This document shows, piece by piece, positions 35,008 through 43,209 of a stretch of 64,000 nucleotides of DNA. The stretch covers positions 62,270-126,269 of the forward strand of contig NZ_SDLT01000023.1 in NCBI RefSeq assembly GCF_004522235.1, read 5' to 3'. The notes beneath the pieces are model-generated. The model did no database searches. It was given only the letters and a program-made list of their open reading frames with translations, and was not told the origin of the DNA. Within the stretch, counting starts at the first letter, position 1. Every line of letters starts with the position of its first letter. Both the position numbers and the translations under genes were made by a program. Origin of the DNA: Amycolatopsis nivea (lineage in GTDB: Bacteria > Actinomycetota > Actinomycetes > Mycobacteriales > Pseudonocardiaceae).

Positions 35008-36384
35008 TTATTTGAAGACACCGAGTTGCCGAGCGACCTGCTCAGCAGCCCGCTGACCAGTCAGGACCGCACCGTTCATCGTTCCGGCCCACTCGCCCGC
35101 GGTTTCCACCCCAGCCCAATGCACGCGCCCGTGCGGCTCGGCGAGAGCGCTCCCGTAACTGCCGGACGCGTAAGGGGGAACCGCCGGATTCGGGCCGCCC
35201 GGGGCGAACGGTTCCGTGCCCCAGCAGTGGTCCACGTAGTCGATCGGGGCACCGGCCTGCGGCCCGTACAGATCGACGAGCTGCCGGACGACGCGGTCCC
35301 GCCGGGCTTCCGGGCTGAAGTTGTCGTACACCCGGGGGTCGCAGAAGGCCATCAGAATGCCCGGTCCGCTGTCGTCAGGCGAGACGTCGAACGTGATGAA
35401 CACGGTGCCGGTGTCGGTCAGTGCCTCGCCGGAAAGCCCGCTGCTGCGCCAAAACGGCTTCTCGTAGGCGACGAACGCCTTGCTCAACGCGCCCATCCGC
35501 CAGGTCTTGGCCAGCCACTCGCCCTTCTCCGGCAGCGCAGGCTCGAACTCGATGTCGGCCCGGTGCGCGGGAGCAGCGGTGACAATGGCGTACCTGGCGT
35601 TGATCACCTCCGAGTCGGTGCTGACCGTGACGCCACTGCCGTCCTGCGCGATTCGCCGGACCGGAGTGCCCACCACCACCCGGTCGCCGAGCTTCCCGGC
35701 GAGCCGCATGGCGATCTCCTGAGTGGTTTCGGCGTAACGCTCCTCTTGCTGACCGTCCTCGACGTCCAGCATGTGCGAAACCCCGCCCGCCGCGCGGATG
35801 TAGCGCAACGCGTGCAGCAGCGAGACGTCACCCGGGCTGCAGCCCCACTGCACCTTGCTGAGAATGGTCATCAGCGCACGCGTGCCAGGCTGCGCGTCGT
35901 TCTGGTCGAGCCATTCACCGAACGAAATCGCATCGAGCCGGTCGGCTTCCGGAGACTCCCAAACCGCTTCGACGTCGACCGTCGAGAGCAGCTCGTGCAG
36001 AATCCCTTGCACGCGGCCCATGTCCTCCACGGCCTCAGTCGAAATCTCGGGAATGGTGCCCTGGTAGGTACTGCGCTCCCCGCCCATCCACAGAACATTG
36101 AGACCTTTGGCGAACTGCGAGGTCGTAGTACACCCCAGCCGGCTCGCGAGATTCCGGATTTCCGTGTGCCGCCGCGAAACCCACGTCGCCCCGAGATCGA
36201 CCTTGACCCCCGCGACCTCGCCGGAATACGACCGGCCACCGATCCGGTCGCGCCCCTCCACGACCCGCACGGACACCCCCAGGTCCGCGAGTCGTTCCGC
36301 AGCGGTCAACCCCGCGAATCCAGCGCCGACGATCACGACGTCCGCCGATACGGTATTCGGTTCACGCTCAACAGATTTCGACAT
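35008..36384 (-). CDS. Flavin monoamine oxidase family protein
   Basis: A 458-residue FAD-dependent amine oxidase. The dinucleotide motif is VVIVGAGFAGLTAAERL (residues 16-32), followed by RVVEGRDRIGGRSYS. The C-terminal FAD contact is VHWAGVETAGEWAGTMNGA. It resembles actinobacterial putrescine/monoamine oxidases, which deaminate polyamines or aromatic amines in the cytoplasm. The ATG at 36384 is fixed by AAGGAGGGAACT. It stands alone, so its substrate cannot be inferred from neighbours, though it is the second amine oxidase in the window. Confidence 0.9.
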   Translation of the reverse strand: MSKSVEREPNTVSADVVIVGAGFAGLTAAERLADLGVSVRVVEGRDRIGGRSYSGEVAGVKVDLGATWVSRRHTEIRNLASRLGCTTTSQFAKGLNVLWMGGERSTYQGTIPEISTEAVEDMGRVQGILHELLSTVDVEAVWESPEADRLDAISFGEWLDQNDAQPGTRALMTILSKVQWGCSPGDVSLLHALRYIRAAGGVSHMLDVEDGQQEERYAETTQEIAMRLAGKLGDRVVVGTPVRRIAQDGSGVTVSTDSEVINARYAIVTAAPAHRADIEFEPALPEKGEWLAKTWRMGALSKAFVAYEKPFWRSSGLSGEALTDTGTVFITFDVSPDDSGPGILMAFCDPRVYDNFSPEARRDRVVRQLVDLYGPQAGAPIDYVDHCWGTEPFAPGGPNPAVPPYASGSYGSALAEPHGRVHWAGVETAGEWAGTMNGAVLTGQRAAEQVARQLGVFK

Positions 36385-36976
36385 AGTTCCCTCCTTGACA
36401 CACGCGGTCCGCGTGGTGTGCGATGCATCGGGTAATCGCCTCGGCCGCGAAAATCCCGCGCACAGCTGGGCGGCCCGGTGTCCGGATGCCTCAGCTGTCA
36501 TGACCGCCCTGGTTCTCGCTCTTTCCGCTGCCGATGCTTTCCACTGTTCCTGCCAGCGACAGCGGCTCCCCACTGCAGAACGCACCTGATTTCCCGAGGG
36601 CCGGTGCACGATGCACCGAGTTCCTTGGCCACAGACCAGCCGGGAAATCCGGAACCTTTCCATCCGCCAGGTTCCCGCCCGATGGCTGCCGAGAGCTTCG
36701 GGCGACTACTACAGTTTCTCTTATTCAGAAGACCACCGTTGCAGTGCGGACCGGTCTATGCCGAATTGCATTTCACGAGCACTCTCGCTGGATTCGCTCG
36801 AGAAAGTTTCGGGAGGACCGGGCCGCCTGCCCGGCAGAAGCCTGCCTCTGCCGGGCCCTGGCGGAGATCACCAGAGGTGAACCAGCCAGTTTTCCGTTCT
36901 CACGTCCGTGTCGAAGACATCGTCGTGCTCGCGCGACAACTCGGTCAGGAATACGGCGACGGAGTAATCGCGGACA
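36385..36976. other. Upstream region without a recognised gene
   Basis: About 590 bases. The first part must hold the amine oxidase promoter. Frames on the plus strand are long but have proline/arginine-rich, non-protein-like composition. A short plus-strand frame from the GTG at 36882 to 37020 (about 46 codons, with GAGG just upstream) reads more like protein but was not recognised. Confidence 0.4.
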
Positions 36977-37273
36977 TCAGACGATCTGGAGAAGTTCGCT
37001 CTCAGTCCGGAGCGTGCTAGTGAATCGCTGCACCTGCGCCAGGGGAGGGGACGGTGGCGTAGCCCAGACTTCGACAGTCAGCCTGACGTCGGCAATTCCC
37101 GGCCGGAGCGTGAACAGCATGCAGGTATCCGACGACGTCACTGCGTCGGCACCGGATGTGCGTTCGGTGAGTTGCCGGGCAACGGTGAGCACGTCGCCGG
37201 TTCCAATGACGAACTGCTGGAATTCGGGGCGAAGTTCGGCGCGGACCGCGGCGCGACGCGGTTGTGCCGTCAT
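36977..37273 (-). CDS. Hypothetical protein
   Basis: A 98-residue frame starting MTAQPRRAAVRAELRPEFQQF and ending with strands VRLTVEVWATPPSP and RFTSTLRTESELLQIV. Composition is protein-like, with alternating hydrophobic strands. No family is recognised, and no clear ribosome-binding site precedes the ATG, so the call is tentative. Confidence 0.45.
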   Translation of the reverse strand: MTAQPRRAAVRAELRPEFQQFVIGTGDVLTVARQLTERTSGADAVTSSDTCMLFTLRPGIADVRLTVEVWATPPSPPLAQVQRFTSTLRTESELLQIV

Positions 37274-37470
37274 GGTCGGCAGCGTAGCCCCCGTGGGGCT
37301 GTCCGCTCCGCACAGAGGGTTTCTGCCAGGACGTCGCTTCCGGCCGGCTGTGTCCTTCAAAGCCGGACCGGACGACAGTGTCGTCTTTCCGGCCAGCGGT
37401 CATGGATAGACCTTCCGGGAAGGATAAGCTCAACGTCGGGCAGTACAAGGAGAATCGGAGAAAGAGCGGA

Positions 37471-37800
37471 ATGCTGAGCTTCCAGGATGCTTACACGCTG
37501 TGGCGGTGGCTTCCTTTCCCTCGCGGCGTGCTGAACCACCCCCTGGGCGACACCAAGGGTGAGCTGGCAGGCACCGAGGAGTACGTGGCCACGGTGATCC
37601 GCTTCGTGGAACGCGGCATCTTCATCCCCGCGCAGATCGATGTCCTGGCGAGACTGGACCGCATCATCGGCCGGATCGAAGCGTTGAACAGCGGGCTGAC
37701 CGAGGAACAGCAGATCAGCGCGGACCAGCAGCACGCCTACGCGGTCCTGATGAAGATCATCTATGCGGGATTCCTGAGCCAGGCCCCGGCGGAGCCGTGA
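37471..37800 (+). CDS. Hypothetical protein
   Basis: A 109-residue, mostly helical protein beginning MLSFQDAYTLWRWLPFPRGVL and carrying VIRFVERGIFIPAQIDVLARLDR. It has no membrane helix and no recognised domain. ATG 37471 is used; the frame has another ATG at 37402 that would add 23 residues. A weak GGAG lies 13 bases upstream of the chosen start. Confidence 0.65.
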   Translation: MLSFQDAYTLWRWLPFPRGVLNHPLGDTKGELAGTEEYVATVIRFVERGIFIPAQIDVLARLDRIIGRIEALNSGLTEEQQISADQQHAYAVLMKIIYAGFLSQAPAEP

Positions 37801-38138
37801 TCCGGCGTCCGCCGGGCCGTCCTGGAGGTCTGCACCGCTGAGCGAGTACTCGCTCCGCCGTTGAAGGAATCTTCACGAACGAGCGGAAATTCCGCGCCCT
37901 TGGCGGTTCGCTCCGCACTGCGAAGTCAACCGGCCGGTGACGCGGGTGCTTGCAAGTAAGTGCTAGCTCATTGCAGGCCCTGGCGGCTGCGCCGAGTCCG
38001 TCGTGCGCGACGAGTGGATCGTCTTGGCGCAGGAGCTCTGGGGCGTTGCCGCGGTGTGTCGTGTGGTCGGGGAAACCTGTCGACACCGACAGTGCGTCAC
38101 GCTGAGCTTCGAGACGGCTACGCGAATGAGAGGGCTCG
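37801..38138. other. Gene-free stretch before the secretion-like genes
   Basis: About 340 bases with no credible gene. It should contain the promoter of the three-gene set that follows; no strong box was identified. Confidence 0.4.
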
Positions 38139-39221
38139 GTGGGATTCACTGTCGATACGTTCCAGCTCGGCGTGTATGCAGGGATCGTCAAGAACCATCA
38201 GCAGGATGCGACGGCCGCGGAGAGATTCGCGGACAAGAACCTGCGGATTGGTGAGCAGCCTGGCCTGATCGCTGGGCTGGTCGGCAGTCACGAGCAGGCC
38301 AAAGCGGAGATCCTCACTGCTTTGCGGAGTCTGGAGAAAGTGTGCGAGGCGAGCGGGGCCGAGCTCGACCGTGCTTGGAGGATGTACGACCGCACCGACT
38401 ACAGTTCCGCCGGTCGGCTGGACCAGACCTATCCCGATCCCGGCGGTCCGCCGCCGATGCCGTCGCTGCCCGGCATCCCTGCCAGCCAGGGGCCGGAGGC
38501 CGTCCAGCAGACTGCGTTTCCGGCCGCCCGGCTGGCCGAGCCCAAGGCCGACGGGTTCACCAACCCCGTTCAGACCCTCAACGATCTGGGCAATCTCATC
38601 AGCCCGGGGTACTGGATCCAGAAGGCTCTTGAAGGCACGATCGGGGTCAACCCGGTTCAAGAGTTCTCCAACTGGGTGGCCGGCGACTGGGAGCAATTCG
38701 CCAAAGCGTCGGACGCGTTGAACTCGTTGTCGTTATTCTGCTCCGACCTGGGACAGGATCTCAAAGCCAATATCGACGCACTGCTGACGTCCTGGACCGG
38801 CAACGTGGCCAACGAAGCATTCCATTACTTCACCGAGCTCGGCGACGTGGTCAACGGATACAGCGGAGGGCTGGCAGCTCTGCGAGACAAGTACCGCGAG
38901 GCGGCGCAAGGAGTTTGGGAGTTCTCGGAGTCGGTCAACGACCTGATCCAAAGCATCTTCGACAACGCCTTCTGGGCTGCCATCGAGGTCGCCGCCGGGG
39001 CTGTGCTGTCCGAGACCGTGGTCGGCGCGGCGGCGTTTTGGGCGTTGGCGGCTCTGGAGTGCAAGAGCGTCGTCGACGACTGGAAACAGATAAGCAACCT
39101 TCTGATGAATATTGAGAACATCGTTCGAATCATCCACGGCGGCATCCTCGATGTCGTTGGCTCCAGCGGAGCATTTCAGGCACACCCATTGCCCGCCGGC
39201 TACGATCACCCTGGCGCGTGA
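38139..39221 (+). CDS. WXG100/ESX-like secretion substrate protein
   Basis: A 360-residue protein with an N-terminal helical domain of the type found in type VII secretion substrates (VYAGIVKNHQQDATAAERFA, then an alpha-helical hairpin to about residue 95). A proline-rich linker at 97-120 follows, then a second WXG-like helical hairpin (DWEQFAKASDALNSL ... LTSWTGNVANEAFHYF) around residues 190-240. A hydrophobic alanine-rich segment comes near 285-305 and a short tail. It could be an ESX-associated effector scaffold. No toxin domain is recognised. GTG start at 38139 with GAGAGGG upstream. Confidence 0.65.
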   Translation: MGFTVDTFQLGVYAGIVKNHQQDATAAERFADKNLRIGEQPGLIAGLVGSHEQAKAEILTALRSLEKVCEASGAELDRAWRMYDRTDYSSAGRLDQTYPDPGGPPPMPSLPGIPASQGPEAVQQTAFPAARLAEPKADGFTNPVQTLNDLGNLISPGYWIQKALEGTIGVNPVQEFSNWVAGDWEQFAKASDALNSLSLFCSDLGQDLKANIDALLTSWTGNVANEAFHYFTELGDVVNGYSGGLAALRDKYREAAQGVWEFSESVNDLIQSIFDNAFWAAIEVAAGAVLSETVVGAAAFWALAALECKSVVDDWKQISNLLMNIENIVRIIHGGILDVVGSSGAFQAHPLPAGYDHPGA

Positions 39222-39613
39222 AGATGACCGAAGATCGCCCGCAGTTTTCCGCCGACCCGGTCCAGGACCGTGCACGGCATGCGTTGCTGGTCAAATTGGC
39301 CGCGAACACCCGAAACCCGATGATGGCGGAACTTGCTCGAGAACTGCTAGCCGGCAACGTGACGCCAAGACGGATCGTCGAGTCCCAGCTTTACGCCGGC
39401 GCTCTGGAGAAACCGGCTGACGACTTCGCCGCCTGGTACAGCGGCTTGTCGGAGTCTGAGAAGGACGCTGAGGCAGCCAAAGGCGAAAACGCGCTCCGCG
39501 ATCTGGCAGACGAGCGAGCCGACGAATCACGGAAGCCTCGAACTTCGCGCTGTCAGGTCGAAGACGATGAGTACGTCGAAGACTTTTCCGAACGGGACTG
39601 GCTTGATGAGTAA
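39218..39613 (+). CDS. Hypothetical acidic protein
   Basis: A 131-residue, strongly acidic helical protein (ARHALLVKLAANTRNPMMAE near the start, DDEYVEDFSERDWLDE at the end). Its GTG overlaps the stop of the preceding gene (GTGA), with an alternative ATG two codons later. Size and charge would suit a chaperone or immunity-type partner of the upstream secretion-like protein, but this is only context. Confidence 0.65.
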   Translation: MKMTEDRPQFSADPVQDRARHALLVKLAANTRNPMMAELARELLAGNVTPRRIVESQLYAGALEKPADDFAAWYSGLSESEKDAEAAKGENALRDLADERADESRKPRTSRCQVEDDEYVEDFSERDWLDE

Positions 39614-39926
39614 CAGCCGTCGAGCTTCGGACGAGGAGTCAGGCCCGATGTATTGGCAGAGCGCGATCCTCCGGCAAGCGTGTTTCAGCGCCCTCCTGAT
39701 CAGCCTGGCCTTAGCGGCGCTCGCTGTGCTGGGTCTGTTTGTGCGACCGCATTGGTTGTGGGCAGTGCCGATCGGCTGCGCGGTGCTGAGCCTGCTTCTG
39801 GCCCTGCGGCTCAGGCTCGCGACGACCCGCGGCACGGTCGCGGTCCTGAGCACGGCGGTCCTGGTCCTTGTCGTCGCGGCTGGATGCCTCGCCGGGCTTG
39901 CCGCACATGTCACCCAGCGGTCCTGA
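39606..39926 (+). CDS. Small membrane protein
   Basis: A 106-residue protein with three probable membrane helices (ALLISLALAALAVLGLFV; WAVPIGCAVLSLLLAL; AVLSTAVLVLVVAAGCLAGL). Its ATG lies inside the last codons of the preceding gene, so the three genes form one operon. Function unknown. Confidence 0.65.
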   Translation: MSNSRRASDEESGPMYWQSAILRQACFSALLISLALAALAVLGLFVRPHWLWAVPIGCAVLSLLLALRLRLATTRGTVAVLSTAVLVLVVAAGCLAGLAAHVTQRS

Positions 39927-40121
39927 GCTGGCGTCCCGATGGGTCGGGTGCGCGCTCCCACAGCAATCGAATCCGGCCCGTGAACCAGACAGGCGAGGAC
40001 AAAGCCAGACCGCCGCCGCTTGCTCGGGCGCAGTTCGGAAGCGTACGTGCCAAAACGGCGAGGTCCCGCCGGTCCGGCTTGCACGGACAGGGCCGCGGCG
40101 ACTCCGCGTCACCGGCGGCAT

Positions 40122-41903
40122 TCACAGTTTCTGAACGCCGAGTTCGGCGAAGAGCCTCCTGGTTCCAGGGTCGACCGAGTAGAGGACCGTGCCGCGGATC
40201 GAGCGGGTCATCAAGACCCCGTACGCGTTCCGGATCGCGATGGCGAGGTCGTTGTCCTCGCGGATCCGGCTGGCCTTGCTCAGCACGTGCTCGCGGTGGA
40301 CTTGCCAGCCGACGCCGTTCCAGGTGAGGTCGGGCCCCATGATCACGCCGCCCCACTCGTACTCGAGGCCCTGCGCGGTGTGGACGCAGCCGACCTGTCC
40401 GAAACCGCCGGGTTCCGTAGCCCAGTAACGTCGTTTCGGCACGCCGGGGGTGTCGTGCTGGTCGCCGGCGTTCCACGGGCGCGCCCACCCGGGTTCGGGT
40501 GCGACTTCCGGGTCCGTGCCGCTCCGGTCCTCCCACTTCCAGCAGATTCCGGCGGACATCCGTGCGCTTTCCTTGTTGCGCTCCTTGTCCCGGAGAAAGC
40601 GCTCCATGGTCGCGGCGCTCTCGGTGTAGCAGAGCTGGAACGGCTCCGGCTCGTCCCCGTCGTCCGGCCTCCAGGGGAGCGGGTCTTCGGCGAGCAGCCG
40701 GCGGATCCACGTGTCGTAGGTCGAACTGCCGACAGCGCGCAGCACCCGGTCCAAACTGATCGGCACGACCTCCGCGCCGAGGCTTTGCACCTCGCGGACG
40801 AGCGCTTCTGGAGACCAGACTTCGTCGGAGAACAACCGCTGGTCGCCGTCGATGAAGAACACCGGCACCTTCGCTCGGGTGACCACCACCGAAACCGAGG
40901 ACTCGCCGGGGCGCATGGAATAGGAGCCCTTCATCGGCCGCTCCGTCAGCCGGTGCGCCTCGTCGCACAGGACGAGGTCCAACTCGTCCGCCGTGCGGTT
41001 GTCCGCGATGCTGTTCAGAGTCGCGAAAGCGGAGCGCCGCCCCAGCGCGGCACGCTTGAAGGTCTCGCGCGAAGCGACGCCGCCGGAGACGTAGCAGGCC
41101 TTGCGTCCCGTACTGAGCGCCCAGCCCAGCAGAGTGAGCCCGACGAGCGACTTCCCGCTCCCGGCGCGACCACTGACGACGAACACCTTCTTCGCGCCCG
41201 TCGACGGGCTGGCCACCTCTTCAGTCACCTTCTTCACTGCGGTCAACTGGTTCTCCACCAGGCTGAACCGCGTGTGCCCGGCTACGACCGCTCCAACGTC
41301 CGAGTCGATCAGCGAGCTGGTCCGGCGACGTTCGAGCAGGGCTTCGGCGGCGCCGGCGCCTGACTCCTCGCTGAAAGCGGTCTTGAGAAATTTCTCGAGC
41401 TCGCGAGGGACGCGTGCGGTGAAGGTCGGTACCCCGGGCCGAGGAGAGACATTTCTGATCCACTGCGAATCGGGATCCTTGAGATTGTGCAGGTACGACG
41501 CACCCGTGAGGTGTACGTAACGGTCGTCGAACATGGCGTGGTGCACCTTGAGCGACTGCATGTTCTCGTATACCTGCACAGCCGGATGCTTCTTGTTTCT
41601 TCCGTACGAGTCCACAAAGACCAGGTCGAGTGCGCATCGACCGCACATGGCGCCCGTTCCCGCCCGGCGGCACTCGGCGCACAGACCTTTGGCGGGGTTC
41701 GGCTGCGGACGTCCCGCCTGGCTCCACTGCTTCAGCTCGATCACCGCGTAACTCAAGCCGCCGTTCGGGTGGTAACCCGCCAGGACGACGTCCACCGGAT
41801 TCATCGCCCCGACCCGGTACTCCACGAACATCCAGACCTGGTCCAGCCCGACGCGATCGAGCAAGGACGCCAGCCAATACACGCTTTCCCGCCAGGACCG
41901 CAC
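40122..41903 (-). CDS. DUF2075-type DNA/RNA helicase with N-terminal nuclease-like domain
   Basis: At least 593 residues. The N-terminus has a restriction-endonuclease-like arrangement (NPVDVVLAG then AVIELKQW, a D...ExK pattern at residues 38-58) and two CxxC knuckles (75-78 and 87-90). The helicase core has Walker A GRAGSGKS at 245-252, Walker B LVLCDEAHRL, and motif VHTAQGLEYEWGGVI near the C-terminus. This domain set (Schlafen-like DUF2075 helicase) is common in phage-defence islands. The first conventional start is the GTG at 41903, but the frame stays open upstream with protein-like sequence and AAGGAG at 42050-42045 followed by ACG codons, so the true start is probably near 42041-42036. 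Confidence 0.8.
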   Translation of the reverse strand: MRSWRESVYWLASLLDRVGLDQVWMFVEYRVGAMNPVDVVLAGYHPNGGLSYAVIELKQWSQAGRPQPNPAKGLCAECRRAGTGAMCGRCALDLVFVDSYGRNKKHPAVQVYENMQSLKVHHAMFDDRYVHLTGASYLHNLKDPDSQWIRNVSPRPGVPTFTARVPRELEKFLKTAFSEESGAGAAEALLERRRTSSLIDSDVGAVVAGHTRFSLVENQLTAVKKVTEEVASPSTGAKKVFVVSGRAGSGKSLVGLTLLGWALSTGRKACYVSGGVASRETFKRAALGRRSAFATLNSIADNRTADELDLVLCDEAHRLTERPMKGSYSMRPGESSVSVVVTRAKVPVFFIDGDQRLFSDEVWSPEALVREVQSLGAEVVPISLDRVLRAVGSSTYDTWIRRLLAEDPLPWRPDDGDEPEPFQLCYTESAATMERFLRDKERNKESARMSAGICWKWEDRSGTDPEVAPEPGWARPWNAGDQHDTPGVPKRRYWATEPGGFGQVGCVHTAQGLEYEWGGVIMGPDLTWNGVGWQVHREHVLSKASRIREDNDLAIAIRNAYGVLMTRSIRGTVLYSVDPGTRRLFAELGVQKL

Positions 41904-42154
41904 GTCGCCGGGGCCCGCATCCTCGTTCTTCGGGTGCGCTTCCCGGAAGCGGTTCTCGATTTCCGGAATCAGCCGGTCACTGTCCCGAAGGATCTCCCGT
42001 GCCGGCCAGAACGCTTCCAGAGGCTTCCACGCGTTCGTCGTCGTCTCCTTCGAACCATTCCGCCGGAATTCTCGGGATCCCGCACTGCACAGGGGAACGA
42101 GGCCGAGAAAGCGGAATATTCCATGTGGGATTGGTCTGTCAGACTCAAGCTTGC

Positions 42155-42221
42155 GGGGTGCAGCGATGTGCTCCGATCGCGCAGTCGTCTGCGATCAGAG
42201 CACGTTTTCGAGCTTCACCCC
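42155..42221 (+). ncRNA. Candidate structured RNA or terminator in the divergent gap
   Basis: GTGCTCCGATCGC (42168-42180) pairs with GCGATCAGAGCAC (42191-42203) with one mismatch around a ten-base loop, followed by GTTTTC. An outer pairing GGGGTG (42155-42160) with CACCCC (42216-42221) would extend it. It sits between the divergent helicase and QueC-like operons. It may be a terminator, attenuator or small RNA; the evidence is fold only. Confidence 0.4.
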
Positions 42222-42408
42222 CTGCTCTCGGAACCGGAACTGTCTTGGTTCGTAAACACGTTCTACACGATTAGGTGACCGGGTGCCGTCCCGGCCCTTC
42301 CGGAGCGACCGGACAACCTGGGCCGAACGGATGGTTTTACCGAAGGCTATTGCGGAGTGACTGTCTGTGCGTACCGTGGATGAGGTCGCCGGCATGGGGA
42401 GAGCTAGC

Positions 42409-43209
42409 GTGGGTACATCGAGCAGATGGACCGGGCCCAGAACGGACGTCTGGAAGGCGGTTTCCCGGAGCGTCGCGCGACTGCAACCGGCCCAGGACGC
42501 CGCGGCGATAGCCGCGGAGATTCCCGGGCCGCGACTGCCAGGCGATCACCTGGTCTCGGACGAGTCGGCGGCAAAGCGAGGACAACGCTGCCGGGAGGCG
42601 CTCGCAGCGGCAGTGCGCGACGACCCGGACGCGTTTGGACTGCGAGTGACGATGAGAGCAGCGGGCGAGTCGCTGATCGGATTCGTCGAAAGCTTCGGTC
42701 GGGGCCGCGGGCAGGACAACCTGGTTCCCGAGTCCGGCTGGCCCGGAACTCGCGAGGAATGGTTTGTCTGCCGATTCGTTTCCGCGGTTGCCGGAGAAGG
42801 CACGACAATCGCCGACGCCGTCGTGCGCCGTTCCGCCGCTGTGTGCGCGGAGAGGGTCCTTGCCAGTCCGGCCGCGGCGGACGCGATCGCGAAAGGAGAT
42901 CCGGGCTGGAGCTTCCCGGACGGCCTCTTCTGCGAGATCTACCAGCTTCTGTTCGCCGATTGCGTCGCCGAGTTCGTGCATGCGGTCATCGCCGAAAAAG
43001 TGAAACTGGTGGTGCCTGCTCTTGTGCTGGTCGATCCGAGCGGCCAGATCGCCGACTGGGTCGCCGACCGGATCACCGAGGTGCTCCCGATGCCGTGCGC
43101 CGGAAAGCGCGAGCATCCCGAAGATCCGCGATCTGTCCTCGAACTGGGCAGGGACATGCTGCAGGACGCGGTCGCGATCGCGCTGGGACTGCCCGGGGCG
43201 GAAGCGTGA
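42409..43209 (+). CDS. Hypothetical protein paired with the QueC-like gene
   Basis: About 266 residues from the GTG at 42409, chosen because GGGGAGAG lies five bases upstream; an in-frame GTG at 42367 and ATG at 42394 also exist. Mostly helical, with a conserved-looking C-terminal half (GLFCEIYQLLFADCVAEFVH, ALVLVDPSGQIADWVADRI). No domain was recognised. It overlaps the QueC-like gene by four bases (GTGA), so the two act together. Its place before a QueC-like gene recalls QatB of the Qat defence system, but sequence support for that is lacking. Confidence 0.7.
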   Translation: MGTSSRWTGPRTDVWKAVSRSVARLQPAQDAAAIAAEIPGPRLPGDHLVSDESAAKRGQRCREALAAAVRDDPDAFGLRVTMRAAGESLIGFVESFGRGRGQDNLVPESGWPGTREEWFVCRFVSAVAGEGTTIADAVVRRSAAVCAERVLASPAAADAIAKGDPGWSFPDGLFCEIYQLLFADCVAEFVHAVIAEKVKLVVPALVLVDPSGQIADWVADRITEVLPMPCAGKREHPEDPRSVLELGRDMLQDAVAIALGLPGAEA

